This document shows, piece by piece, positions 35,946-46,920 of a DNA stretch of 64,000 bases. Numbering within the stretch: the stretch's first letter is position 1; every line of letters starts with the position of its first letter. Under the pieces are notes generated by a model. The model was given only the letters and a program-made list of their open reading frames with translations. It was not told the DNA's origin and ran no database searches. Source of the stretch: Ophiura sarsii (taxonomy: Eukaryota; Echinodermata; Ophiuroidea; Amphilepidida; Ophiuridae); the NCBI GenBank assembly GCA_035610835.1, contig CM069446.1, positions 68,123,062-68,187,061 of the forward strand, given 5' to 3'. Both the position numbers and the translations under genes were made by a program.

Positions 35946-36137
35946 TAAAGGAAAATATTAATCGTGAATAGAAAGGTCTTCAGTTCTTAATTGTATAACA
36001 CTGCTCGTAACTTAAGTTCTTGTTTCGAGCTGGAGTGCAATAAAGGAAAGTAATTGTGAAATAGAAGGGTCTTCAGTCCTTAAAATAGTATGAAACTTCT
36101 CTTAACATTCTTTCTCGTTTCGAGCTGGTAAAAAAGG
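35945..36137. repeat. ~103-bp tandem duplication
   Basis: Two units share AAAGGAAA, AAGGTCTTCAGT or GGGTCTTCAGTCC, and TCGTTTCGAGCTGG or TTGTTTCGAGCTGG. Confidence 0.85.
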
Positions 36138-36544
36138 TAACTTGCAAACAAAAAGAAGAATAAATCAAATAATTGTATGTCAGACCTATTCATGGAATAA
36201 AGTCATTCTGCTTTTTGTGAACACGAGCCAAAATAGTAATCGCTGTCTTTGCAGGCTTTATTTCTGTATGAAACTAACAACACAAATGATGATAATCGGC
36301 TTAAACGTTGCATTTATGAGAATTGTCCACACGTCAATTTCGACGTTGAACCCAAGTTCAAAACCAAACCTGATATGTAAAATGAGTAGAATAGGAATAC
36401 TTTGACCCTTGATACGTCAATTTGGCCCACAAAAAAAAGAGAGTTAATTTGTCAAACTTTGATAAAAGTTTTATAGTGCGATTTTTTTAATTTTGTAAAT
36501 ACAACAACATATTACCCTGCTACCAAATGATATGTGTATCTGGC
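36138..36544. other. No gene seen
   Basis: An 87-codon open frame (36142-36405) is present but lacks recognisable features. Confidence 0.3.
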
Positions 36545-37144
36545 CATATGTTTTGAACTGACCACCCAAAAAGGGTGGCGGCGTTGCATATTTGGTGACG
36601 AATCATCCATCTCTCTCTATTAACTCAACAACTAAATATGGTAGAGCTATGGTTTAGATGTCATTTAAAAGCTTATTTATCTAGCTACACTGTGTGAATA
36701 AATCAGGTATTTCTATAACTGTTTGGATGAGATATGATTGATTATATTTCGAAAGTCAGGTGTGGCGGCGGTGGCGGTGGCGTTGTGTACAATCTCTATG
36801 GGGAATATAGAAAATGTTCCCAATTCTACGTTCAAATTACAATAACTCCTCATCTCTGTATGGTACAAACATGATTTTGCTCTCATTTTATAGATTGTTT
36901 TATATTCTACTGGTTTCTGTTTCAACAAACGTGTCAACTACTACGTAACAATTGTAATCACGAATCGATTGCATTGTCCTTGGCTTTTTCCCTATTCACT
37001 ACACAGTGAACTTGCCCTAATTCATCGGTTTTACATACATGACTATAAAAAAAGAATTATTCAACCAATGATAGCAAAATTACACATTTTTGGAAAGCTC
37101 TCAAATAGGGGAATTCAAAAATCACGCCTAGATCAGGATAGGGT
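36545..37144. repeat. Right arm (inner part) of the 7.6-kb inverted duplication
   Basis: Inverse copy of about 33050-33590. It ends at an 8-bp word GATAGGGT (37137-37144) that is repeated at 40268-40275, where the arm resumes. Confidence 0.85.
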
Positions 37145-37376
37145 CAAGGAGTATATATAATAGGAGGGGACACTTAGCTCATTTGCATATTTGCTCATTA
37201 ATATGATTAACCCCGCGAACCCAGTCAAAGGTCGCAGATAACGCCCTCTGGAGAGTCAAGGGGACTTTCTTTTGTTCTCTAACGACAGCGTTGGGACAGC
37301 GCATGAAGTTTCTTGTACAGAGTTGGCGATGAGCGATTGAGAAGTATAACAAAAGCATACATAAACAGATCGTAAC

Positions 37377-37613
37377 ATGAATAATGCAATGCAACAGGTC
37401 ACACAACGTTCAGTCGAGCGACCGTATAAACAGTATACAAGATGCCATTTATTGTGTTCGAAATGTCAACGCCTTTACCATTCTTTCCAAAATAAGGAGT
37501 ATAATCACATTACAAACACATTTTGTGCGAGAGTAACATATAAATATGGTTTAAAATGTCCAAAATGGCACGATAAAAATCCGTTCGTTATAAATAAAAG
37601 AATCAATGGTTAA
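37377..37613 (+). CDS. 78-codon open frame, cysteine-containing, unknown
   Basis: A frame from ATG with basic composition and five cysteines, including CHLLCSKC and later TFC and KCPKW. Spacing is loosely zinc-finger-like. No family is recognised, and no splice or promoter context supports it. Chance is a serious alternative. Confidence 0.2.
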   Translation: MNNAMQQVTQRSVERPYKQYTRCHLLCSKCQRLYHSFQNKEYNHITNTFCARVTYKYGLKCPKWHDKNPFVINKRING

Positions 37614-37647
37614 ATAATAAAACTGACACAATTACACTCGTCGATCT

Positions 37648-37710
37648 CTGTGGCGTGCACACGTTGGCCGTATCGTTTGCAATCGGCAATCACGGGTTCG
37701 AATCTCCGTG
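37648..37710 (+). repeat. tRNA-like segment
   Basis: A-box-like TGGCGTGCACACG (from 37651), CGTTTGCAATCGGC and B-box GGGTTCGAATC (37694-37704), with a T stem CACGG/CCGTG. The D and acceptor arms are poor. A SINE head is likely. Confidence 0.4.
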
Positions 37711-38172
37711 TATTCGTTGTTGTTTTCTATTTTTTTGTTTTTTTAAAAATAAAAAAAACTTGATTGTGGATGTATGTAACATCATTTTTATGTCAATTTT
37801 TATAATTTATAAAGGCCGCCAATGCTTTTATTTTTTTTTTCTATTCTTTTTTAATCTATTTTTCTATCTATCATTTATCTCTGGATTTATTTAACTTTAT
37901 AATCTAAACAAATTAAAATGCGTAAAACAATATACTATTGCTCGATAAATAAGTGATTGAAGTTGAGTTCACTTTGATAACGATAACATACCAGTGTGCC
38001 CAACCATTTCTCCTTTGCACACTTTGTTTAAAATACATTCAGAGATGTCATTTTTATAGCTTGTTATAGCTAGGCTAATATACAACTGTAAGCTATTTGG
38101 ATACACAAAGCAAACACATTTCCAAAACAGGCCATAGCCAATCGTACAATGAGAAAGGAGACCGTTTATACC

Positions 38173-38212
38173 CAGGGCCGTCAGAAGGGGGGGGTGCGTT
38201 GGGTGCGGACGC

Positions 38213-38243
<31 letters not shown>

Positions 38244-38589
38244 TTGAAAATCTCTTTTTCTTTTCTTTTTTTTTAAAGGTAAAAATTGCGTTTTTCTTAG
38301 TTTCAAATTTCAATGATAGTAAAACTACTCATAAAACATTGACTACAGTGCTTTTTGGACTGCGAAATTTTGTGTCCGTGCGAAATTTTTTGACTTCACC
38401 CCCCCCCCCCCCTCCCCCCCACCCCCCCCCCCCCCCCCCACCCCCCACACTTACGTGAAATTTACGAGGTGACTGACTTGGAAAATTTTTGGGGCAACCT
38501 TTTACGAAAAAAAACCCTAGCTACGCCACTGCTTCCGGTAAAAAATCGTGAAAACGCACCCCCCTTGGGCAAAGTTGCTGACGGCCCTG
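38173..38589. mobile_element. TIR element with CAGGGCCGTCAG ends and poly-C tracts
   Basis: The ends CAGGGCCGTCAG (38173) and its inverse (to 38589) are flanked by direct ATACC (38168-38172 and 38590-38594). Inside are a 31-base C run (38213-38243) and interrupted C runs (38400-38452). CCCTAGCTACGCCACTG near 38516 is the end of another common TIR family nested inside. Non-coding. Confidence 0.75.
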
Positions 38590-38599
38590 ATACCAATGT

Positions 38600-40267
38600 T
38601 AAATCTACCATGATTACCATTTTTTTTAAACCTGTACAACCGATGAATTTCTAGAAAATCTTTGGTACAACTTTATTTCAAGAAAGTTAGTCCTTGTACC
38701 AAATGTAGCTAGCTTTAATAAACGAATTGGGAGACGCAATATTCATGTCGAAATATATGTTGAAAGGCAATCAGACAACTATTGATAGACGCGATCAAGT
38801 CTTGTACCTTTGAAGGGTGATTACGGGCACGTATGAGTAAAGTGGATTCCCTCTATAATGAACCAAAATTTTAATTTCAGTGCCAAAGATCTTGAAAAAG
38901 GTTACAGGGGACATTCTCGCTTCGACGATGCTCCTATGCGTAGGTCAACTGAAAGCCCGGTCCGATGGTAGACTCCGAATCTCCAGAATCTTATGTACAC
39001 ATTTTCTCATAATACTTGATACTGCTACGCTTCCAATCATTAGATGGTTATAGCATATGCACGGCGCAAAGTGCACGGTGTCTCATTTAGGCCCACAGGC
39101 CGGGCGGGCTTGTGAGTGCTCAGAACCGGGACTATTAACAATACACTCAATTTAAAAAAAAATCAAAACACCGGATTCTACTGTCGCTCTGTTATGGTCG
39201 TATAGTCGGCCCCCGGATTCCACCGTCACTCTGTTGCAAGTAAGTGTAGGCCTTATATTCGCCACAACATGTGGGCACTACCGTATAGTTTTATTGACTG
39301 TACATCATGCCTTTCGTCGGTATACAACTCGGACTTTTTACTGTCTGATAAGTCCACCCCTCCCCCCTCCCTATGGCCCTGTTTAAAGCTGGCTACGCCA
39401 GGATTCGCGCATGTTGGATGTGCCGGCCCGCCGCGCGCCAGTCGGGTCCGCATTGCGGCGGCGTTATTAGTCACTCTCGATCATAGTTCGGCGTGGCCCC
39501 TCGCTACACGGCTCGATCCTCATGGCGGCAAGTTATTATCACATCAAACCACTTCTGGATGTTATCATATGCATTGTCGGCTGCTTTAGTCAAAATTAAA
39601 TATTATATACCAAGGGATATACAACTGTCACTGGATATACCCACTTTGCCTATCTGTGATATACCATTGAACCGTCAACGCCTGAATCTTTTCCGTGAAC
39701 TTTTCCTGATTGGGCTTTTCCACCCCCAAACTGGCCGGAGCCCGGGTGTTAGATCTACGGTTGATTAGCGCATTACAAGAAGTTGTGTCACTTGCCATGC
39801 AGCACATACTCATTAGGCATTTGTCCAAAATTTTTGTGGACAAATCCAAAGCGATCGGACGCATGCGTAGAAAAAAATGTTGTCCCCTTGACTCTCCAGA
39901 GGGCCTTTTCGATATTCAGACGATGGCGGACATAGGTTCGTGTGACGAATATTCTAGGTGAAATTCGATGTGGGAACGCTCGGACTGTAGGGAACGATGA
40001 TATTTCTGACTTTAACAGCGCCTGGGCATCGTTCGGGGACCGTTTGATTATCACTCAGGTCGTGTCAGTATGAAATTAGGTAAAACACTCCGACATAAAA
40101 TGGAAATCCACGGAGATTCAAAGATTACGGCCGTTCGTGTCCACTATGGTCTGGTACTTTTCATTTTCGACTTCACAAATGACGTATATTCATTGATATG
40201 ATTATTCATTGTATATTCATGTACGTTGATGCTTTCGGCGATTCGAACAATAGAGTGTCAACCGCCT
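38600..40267. other. Right part of the 3.1-kb insertion, no proven gene
   Basis: A GC- and CpG-richer stretch (about 39380-39540) is followed by an ATGGCGGAC start (39923) and an AG|GTGAAA donor-like word (39957-). That could be a promoter and a short first exon, but evidence is thin. Confidence 0.25.
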
Positions 40268-40470
40268 GATAGGGTGAATAGCCAAAAAAAAAAATATGTG
40301 AAAACTCTAATAAATATGAAATGTAACGTTTGCGCTCATTTACTTCCCGATATAGTATATTTCAACAAGTTACTCTTGATAACCATTATGTTCTGATGGG
40401 TAAATTGCATGAGGAACTAATATGCACAGTAAAAAAGACGATTGGGATAGGAATAAAAAAAATAGTGAGC
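40268..40470. repeat. Right arm (outer part) of the 7.6-kb inverted duplication
   Basis: Inverse copy of about 32870-33050; shared words include CTCATTTACTTCCCGATATA and TTGCATGAGGAACTAA. Confidence 0.85.
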
Positions 40471-41175
40471 TTTAATCAAAATATGAACAAAATCGATATT
40501 CTTTGAACATTCTTAATCACAAGATGTAACCATTAGGTCATATGCAAATCCCAATCGCATATTTGGATTCCTTGTGAGATTACCGTTCAGAAAATATATA
40601 CTTTTTATGGGGTAGAACAAGTAGTTATTGCGATATAATAATTTGAATCTCAGATGGTGAAAAATCTGGACATGCAACGGGAAGGGTGGCGAGTTCAAAA
40701 CACATGGCCATCTGGAACTGCCCTACACACACTACTAAGCTGCAGGATTCTTTATTTATTTTAAGGTGTTTCTAGGAGAAATTTTTGCCATACAACACTT
40801 TCTTAAGTTGGCAGCAACGACAAATGTTGACGTTTTTAGGCATACCCTATACCAATTCTTTATCGTCAACAATTGTTGCACCAGTTAAACAGTTAGTTTA
40901 TCCAAACTGTTTCAAAGTACTGTAAACTGATGTTCATTTATAATATTTTTTTTTCAGATGGAAACAAAACAGATACATCTAGTGAGCGAAACTAACGGGC
41001 CATCATTTTGACAGCTGATCTTCATTTGGAACAAGAATAAACACCCAGAATCACAACAAAGGACTTAAAAACCGGTTGTTTGCTCCCACAATGGTTTCAT
41101 CCAGAGACATTCTTGCCCGACAAAACCTAATGGCTGCCTGCATGAATTCTTATTATTATCTTCCATGGATGAACC
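40471..41175. other. No gene; one short direct repeat
   Basis: GGGTGGCGAGTTCAAAACAC followed by ATGGCCAT (40684-40712) repeats GGGTGGTGATTTCAAAACAC with ATGGCCAT at 33570-33600. An acceptor-like TTTTTTTTTCAG ends near 40958. Confidence 0.35.
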
Positions 41176-41186
41176 TTTTGGGGTGT

Positions 41187-42060
41187 GTCAGAAAACCTTG
41201 AACATTTGCTAATGGAGACGGACCAATAAACAAATCCGTCTGCCATTCCTTGGAAATTCAGCACCTATGTCAAAAGCTGTCAACCACACAATATAGTCCT
41301 GTCCAGTTGGTTGGTTGGTTCGGTCCTGTCATGACTGACAGCTCGTGACCTTACAGATACTACGCCACAAATAACGATTTTCAGCAAAGGAGTAACAATC
41401 GCGGAGCGGGTGTCCAGTAATCAACTTTATTTGGTCAATCCACCGGGAACGAGGTCTGCCTCTCTTGCGCTTCCCTTCAATCATGCCTTGCATGATCATC
41501 TTCTCCAGGTTATTACCCTTGCGACGTGAGATATGGCCGACGAAGTAGCTCAGCATTTGGGTGTTGATAGCATGAAGAAGTCGTTTAGACACCCCTATTT
41601 CTTCAATAATACTGGCATTGGTCCTTCTCATTGTCCATACGATACGAAGCATACGCCTCCAACACCACATCTCGAAAGCAGCTATTCTGTTTTTGTCAGC
41701 TTTGGTTAGGGTCCACGGTTTAAGCCCGGTTTTTGTTGCTCTGGTTATTCCTCTGTCAGCCCACATCTTACTTAGGTTGATCATTGCTGATCTAGCCATT
41801 GCTAAACGGTGTCTAATCTCTTGCCTCTCCAGTAACCAGAAGCATAACCTTAACTTCAGAACTTGGACCCTTTGGGTGTGTCAGAAAACCCTTGTAATTG
41901 AACACTTGCTAATGGGAGACTGACTAATCAACATGATCAACAGATCCGTCTACCATGGTCTCAATCCTTGCATGCCCCGGCAAAACTTAACCTAATGTCA
42001 CTCAAGAGCTGTCAACCACACAGTATAGTACCAGAACTAGAACTACAACTTCAGAACTTG
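41187..42060. repeat. Duplicated segment flanking a LINE fragment
   Basis: GTGTGTCAGAAAACC, TTGCTAATGG, GATCCGTCT or AATCCGTCT and GCTGTCAACCACACA occur in order at 41187-41305 and again at 41875-42035. The LINE fragment lies between the two copies. Confidence 0.75.
41329..41820 (-). pseudogene. Non-LTR retrotransposon C-terminal fragment
   Basis: A 157-codon minus-strand frame carries the module found at the C end of many LINE polymerases: EMWCWRRMLRIVWTMRRTN, EEIG, LLHAI, FVGHI, IEGKRKRGRPRSRWIDQI. This segment follows the reverse transcriptase in complete elements. No RT domain is present, so it is a 5'-truncated remnant. Assignment to an RTE- or L1-like clade is uncertain. Confidence 0.85.
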
Positions 42061-42529
42061 GACCTGCAGCAACTTGATTTACAAGCTAAGTAGATTTTGT
42101 TTCAGATATTATATCGTATTGTTTTTACAACCTCGGCGTTGCAATTCATCTGTGAGACACGATTCTGATGAGAAAAACATACCAATATACTTTTACCTCG
42201 GCGGTATGCGAGGATCGTGGGAAATAAAGGAAAATTCGTGATTTCGTTTCAAAAGAGAGCTCAAAGAAGCCTTGTATTTAATTGTGCTGACCTATTATAA
42301 ACGCCCAGATGGGGAGAACATTCACACTTTAAATGTTTTGAATAAGATATCTCATCAATTGATATCAAAATTATATATTTTGAGGGATGGGTCGACACAT
42401 CGTTCAAGATATATCAATGGAAATATCAAATAATGAGATATTTTACGATGAGTATGGAAAGTAGGACTGTACTTTCAATTTGGGTTCAAATATTGGCTGG
42501 TGGCATTTGATCTAAATGGCAATTATGGC
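42061..42529. other. No gene seen
   Basis: No supported feature before the large inverted duplication begins. Confidence 0.35.
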
Positions 42530-42639
42530 GTCATGTAATACATTTCAGCTATATTTTAATCGACGGTCTTTATACTAAATTGTATAATTGCATCTGCTAC
42601 TAAAATCTTATTCAAATCCCTTATTAATAACAGATGACT

Positions 42640-42890
42640 GCTGAACATAAACTACAACATTGGGTCTTCACAATATAGGCTTATTATAGCAATCAATCAA
42701 CAACAACTACTCTACTGAAAAGTTTGATCCCAAATGATCATGCCGACTGGATGGAACACTCTCCTCATTGCTCATAGAATTATCAATAAAAGAAGACAAG
42801 AACAAAGCTCTACATCAACCAACAATAACGCACCATGAACCTGCACCCATAGGGCTTCTGCAAAGGTGTCAGAGAGACAAAAACAGCATA
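42640..42890 (+). other. Exon-like repeated segment, copy 1
   Basis: A segment bounded by AG and AG|GTAAGA is one of three copies (others 44535-44760 and the inverse of 63650-63900). The shared coding-like end reads ALHQPTITHHEPAP, then LLQRC and RDKN, in copies 2 and 3. Copy 1 is frameshifted and has a stop. It may be an exon of a decayed gene or a repeat. Confidence 0.35.
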
Positions 42891-42935
42891 AGAGGTAAGA
42901 AATTAGTATCACATAGAAAACATAAAATGTTTATA

Positions 42936-43150
42936 CACTGAGCCAAAAAAGAAACTTATAAAATTTTAACAGATCACCATAGGGTCAGTGCTCATTTCTC
43001 CTGTGTCATTGAAGCAAACAATTGGTTATTGACTGCCATTTGAAGCAATGCATTGCAGTAATATTGTATCCAAATTTGGTACATTTTCATGCACAGAATT
43101 TTATTTGGTGATCTGTTAAAGTGTTTATAAGTTTCTTTTTTGGCTCAGTG
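42936..43150. mobile_element. TA-flanked mariner-style MITE
   Basis: The ends CACTGAGCCAAAAAAGAAAC invert exactly, continue to AACAGATCACC and are flanked by TA (42934-42935 and 43151-43152). It is 215 bp long and absent from the corresponding place of the right arm (near 63600). Confidence 0.85.
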
Positions 43151-43439
43151 TAGCTTCAGAAATATCAAATTGTATTGGATTGTTTCGGCACGTTTAATGA
43201 CAGATTGTTAAGGTCCCTCCCCTTAACCTTTTAGACAGCTGGTTACCCCTCCCCCCCCCCCCAAAAAAAAAAACTTTTAAAAAAACCACCCAATTCTACA
43301 CGTATTAACTACTATCTGAAATCATAGAGCTTATTTTGCCATATCCCATGCAAGTTTCATGAACTTAATCATTTCTATTATATGGATTTATGGATCTAAA
43401 GGGTTCAAGAAAAGTAAGCCCCCTCCCCTTATTTTCAAG

Positions 43440-44130
43440 AATGGTTATATTTGCATAACTCCAGATAAGATGAGCCGTTTTGGGAAATTTAAACAGTTAT
43501 GAAAAGATGAAACCCTTGGCTACCTACGTAAAGTTTCCGCTTTCGATGCCATGTTTGCTTCTCCCAAAAACAGTCACATTTCCTCAAATGATGTTTTCAG
43601 AAAAGTGGCAAATTTCATCTTAAAGGAAATATCATTTTGGGAATATTTGACTTTTTCGGGAAAAGTAAACTTGGTATTGAAAAGGGGAAACATTGTACGG
43701 ATAGCTAAGCGTTTTTCCTTTTCAGAAAAGTTTCAATTTCTGAAAACGTCTCATTGTGTGGGGTGTTACACAAACAAAATTGTATAGGATTTGCCACTGT
43801 TTCTGATAACATCGTTTTGGGAAAATGAGACAGTTTTGTGAAAGTAAAACGATTAATCCTATGCGGAGTTATATGCAAACAAGCTTAGTCTAATTTGCTT
43901 GCCAAAAAAATCAGAGAGAGAATTTACTGGTATAGGACCAAGTGCCACTGTTTCTGAGAACATCGTTTTGGGGAAATGTGACTGTTTTTGGGAACAATAA
44001 ACATGATAACGAAAAATCCCTTACTATTGATAGCCAAGCGTTTTCTCTTTTCATAATCGTTTCAAATTTTTAAAACGTCAAATTGTGTGTGAAGTTGTGT
44101 AAACAAAAGTGACCTATTTTTGGGGGGCTT
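43440..44130. repeat. Degenerate ~160-bp repeats
   Basis: Four diverged units carry a GAAAACATCGTTTTGGGAAA-type block followed by TGTGACTGTTTTTGGG or a variant and AGTAAAC. The right arm keeps an inverse set at 61150-61600. Confidence 0.65.
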
Positions 44131-44534
44131 ACTTTTTTACATTAGACGTATTCTGTTTGATCACCCTGTATGAATAATGTTTCGCCAAAGAAACACGTTT
44201 TGCACTATTGCTTTTCTTTAGAGATTTCTCATCTATGATTTCAAACATGTTTAACTCCTGGTGATTGGTTGACCGTTTTCTTTACTAAAACCCTATATCA
44301 TACCTTCTTTTCACCACAAGGGTGAGCCAGAAAATGTATACGATTTTATGCCCTATATTATTCTCAAACACCCTGTATAAATTACAAATTCGGACCACAT
44401 TTCAGGCAATTGCCAATTAATAAACAAAATTGTCATGCACTTCGCACCCCATTGACACAATTTTGTCATGACCTCTTCGTTTAATGGCAATTATCAGCTG
44501 ATTACAAACCCCCACAAATCCTTTATTATTCCAG

Positions 44535-44760
44535 AATGAATGCTAATGACGAGATGACTGCTGACAACAATTGGGTTCGGCAAATTATAGTAATCAATCA
44601 ACAACAACTGCTTTACTGGAACATTATATCCTCATAGAAATATCAATGAAAGAAGACGTAGACAAGAACGCAGCTCTTCATCAACCAACAATAACGCACC
44701 ACGAACCTGCACCCACATTACTTATGCAAAGATGTCAGAGAGACAAGAACAACATTAGAG
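44535..44760 (+). other. Exon-like repeated segment, copy 2
   Basis: ATTATTCCAG precedes the segment and AG|GTAGGGAA follows it. Its last ~60 codons are open and share THHEPAPTLLMQRCQRDKNN with the other copies. No in-frame start is preserved through the whole segment. Confidence 0.35.
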
Positions 44761-44801
44761 GTAGGGAAAATAGAGGTAGAAAAAATAAAACTTTAGTACT
44801 A

Positions 44802-45479
44802 CAGGGTGTCTCAAAAAAATTAAGACTCTGTTTCATGACGGTGTAATTATTATTATAATCATTGGACCATGACTAATTTAGTCTCAATGTAAAGCCCAAT
44901 TAATTATTATGATATCCTGAAAATACAAGATCAATCCGATGCAAAATAAGAAAACTAACGTACTTTGCGTAAACCATGTCATTTACTGGTTTGTACAATG
45001 GGATATACATGTACAGACCATAACATGGTTTACGTTTCAATATGTTATAATAATTGTCAACATAGTAAATAATCTATCAGTCAATAGCAAAGTTTTGTTT
45101 GGCAATCCATTTAATTCTGACACAAATCAATACTTGCTAAAAAAGCCGCAAAACAGATGCATGCATATTCTGTGCAAATTAAAAAAGTTTTGTTAAACAG
45201 TTCTCGAACCCACTGTGGATGGTTCATTGAGTTACAAGTCGAGCACTTTCATGTTACTCGACTGTTACTGTGTGAATTCCCATTGTACAAACCAGTAAAT
45301 GACATGGTTTACACAAAGTACGCTAGTTTTCTTATTTTTCATCGGATTGATCCCATATTTTCAGGATATCCTAATAATTAATTGGGCTTTACATTGAGAC
45401 TAAATTGGTTATGGTCCAATGATTATAATTATAATCACACCGTCATGAAACAGAGTCCTATTCTTTTTGAGACACCCTG
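44802..45479. mobile_element. TA-flanked foldback MITE with ~200-bp TIRs
   Basis: The ends CAGGGTGTCTCAAAAA-AAT invert and stay inversely similar for about 200 bp (for example ACCATGTCATTTACTGGTTT). Flanked by TA at 44800-44801 and 45480-45481. Mariner-style terminus. Open frames inside are incidental. Confidence 0.9.
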
Positions 45480-45525
45480 TATATCAAATTGTATTGTTTC
45501 GGCGTATTCTATGGCAGATTGTTAA

Positions 45526-45932
45526 GGGGCACAGCACTAAATAAACCGCCCATTGGATTACATGTTATTAGGGCTAAAAGAGTCGCTATTTTGGGCCCTT
45601 AGTAACCATTTTTGGAATGTCTCGAATGCTTTATTCTAATAAACAAACATTCAAATTCATAAAATCGTCAAGAAGTGTTCATTTAAACAGCGCCACCCCT
45701 ATTTTCAGCCCGGACGCTCGCCTTCTAACCGCCTCCGACCACGTGTGTTCATCCACGTGAAAAATTTTCAATACAATCGAAAATCAATATTTTGCAATAG
45801 CCTGATCAAAGTACACGAGATTATCTTTCAAACTGATTCCCAAAGGACCCCATTAAACACAAAATCGTTTTTATTTTTGCCGGAACTTACTACCATTACA
45901 CAAAACGAGGAGTGATTTAGTGCTGTGCGCCC
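45526..45932. mobile_element. TTAA-flanked MITE with identifiable empty site
   Basis: The ends start GGGGCACAGCACTAAAT and (inverse) GGGCGCACAGCACTAAAT, with TTAA at 45522-45525 and 45933-45936. The duplicated sequence at 43203-43215 reads CAGATTGTTAAGG without the element, so it is a paralogous empty site. Confidence 0.9.
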
Positions 45933-45984
45933 TTAAGGTCCTTAACCATTGGGACAGCTGTTATACCCAGTAATTCCGCGGTAT

Positions 45985-45987
45985 ACA

Positions 45988-46019
<32 letters not shown>

Positions 46020-46082
46020 CAACAACAACAACAACAACAACAAAACCCAAAACAACAACAACAACAAACAACAACAACAACA
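45985..46082. repeat. Poly-C/poly-A followed by (CAA)n
   Basis: About 14 C, 11 A, then roughly 20 CAA/AAC units with minor interruptions. Confidence 0.9.
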
Positions 46083-46595
46083 GCATTTTTCACATTGGTA
46101 ATGCTACACGAACTATCATCTGAAATCATAAGAATTTAATTTGCAATTTTCCATGTAAATTTCGTGAACTTGAACATGTCTATTATATGGATTTATGGAT
46201 CTACATACAAGTATTAACTTTGATCACCCTGTATGAATAATCGGCACTATCGATTTTACTTCAGTTTTCTCATCTATGATTTAAAACATGGATTAAATGA
46301 ATGACATAAAGCGTGTTTTGTCTTCCAAAACATTTTTTACATTATCTTTACACTAGATTTTGATCCCCCTATACATGTTTAACATCTGGTGATTGGTTGA
46401 CCGATTATTTTACTGAAAGCCCTATATCAATTTTTTTTGTTACCACTATTATTTTTAATTCAGTACAATACAAAGAAAAAATGACACTGGTTAAGGGTAG
46501 GCCAAAAAATGTATATGATGTAATTACCATGAAATACAGTAGCGTATCTCCTGGGGGTCAGGGGGCTTTAACCGAGAAGGCCAGATCACACTATC

Positions 46596-46920
46596 GGGAA
46601 GTGAAGGGAAGAAGAAACTGGAAGAAAGGGGAGAGAGGAAGAGAAAAGGGGAAAGAAATTGGGAAAAGGAAAGAAAAGGGGTAGAGGGAAGGAAAGAGAA
46701 AAAGAAAGAAGAGGGAGAGGAAAGGAAAAGGGCCAGAAAGAAAGGAAAAGGGCCGGAAAGAAAGGAAAAGGGCCGGAAAGAAAGGTAAAGAAAGGGAGAA
46801 GAGAAAGACAAAAATGGAAGGAAAGAGGAAAACGAAGGGTGGGAAGAGGAGAGAGGACGGAAAGAATTATGTAGATAGTTGATAGGAAGAAAAGAAGTCG
46901 AAATCGAAAAGAGAAGAGAT
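46596..46920. repeat. Polypurine tract with short tandem repeat
   Basis: The + strand is nearly all A and G for about 320 bases. A ~20-bp unit (AAAGGAAAAGGGCC(A/G)G) repeats three times near 46725-46785. Confidence 0.9.

Larger units (their letters stand above)
37145..40267. mobile_element. 3.1-kb insertion in the right arm, 8-bp target duplication
   Basis: The left arm is continuous through AATCAGGATAGGGTGCATAA (inverse of about 33040-33060), while the right arm is interrupted here between two copies of GATAGGGT. An 8-bp duplication fits hAT- or P-type transposition, but no clear TIR is seen at the ends (left CAAGGAGTAT, right inverse AGGCGGTTGA). The insert holds a tRNA-like segment, a TIR element with poly-C and a 23-bp inverted pair (37243-37265 and 39882-39904). 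No transposase was identified. Confidence 0.6.

Noticed and set aside
37969..38313. 114-residue minus-strand frame with a glycine run
   Set aside because: Spans the poly-C tract of the TIR element 38173-38589; not coding.
44939..45381. 85- and 74-residue frames
   Set aside because: Both lie inside the foldback MITE 44802-45479 and reflect its inverted arms.
45917..46129. Cys/Val-rich minus-strand frame
   Set aside because: Translation of the (CAA)n repeat.
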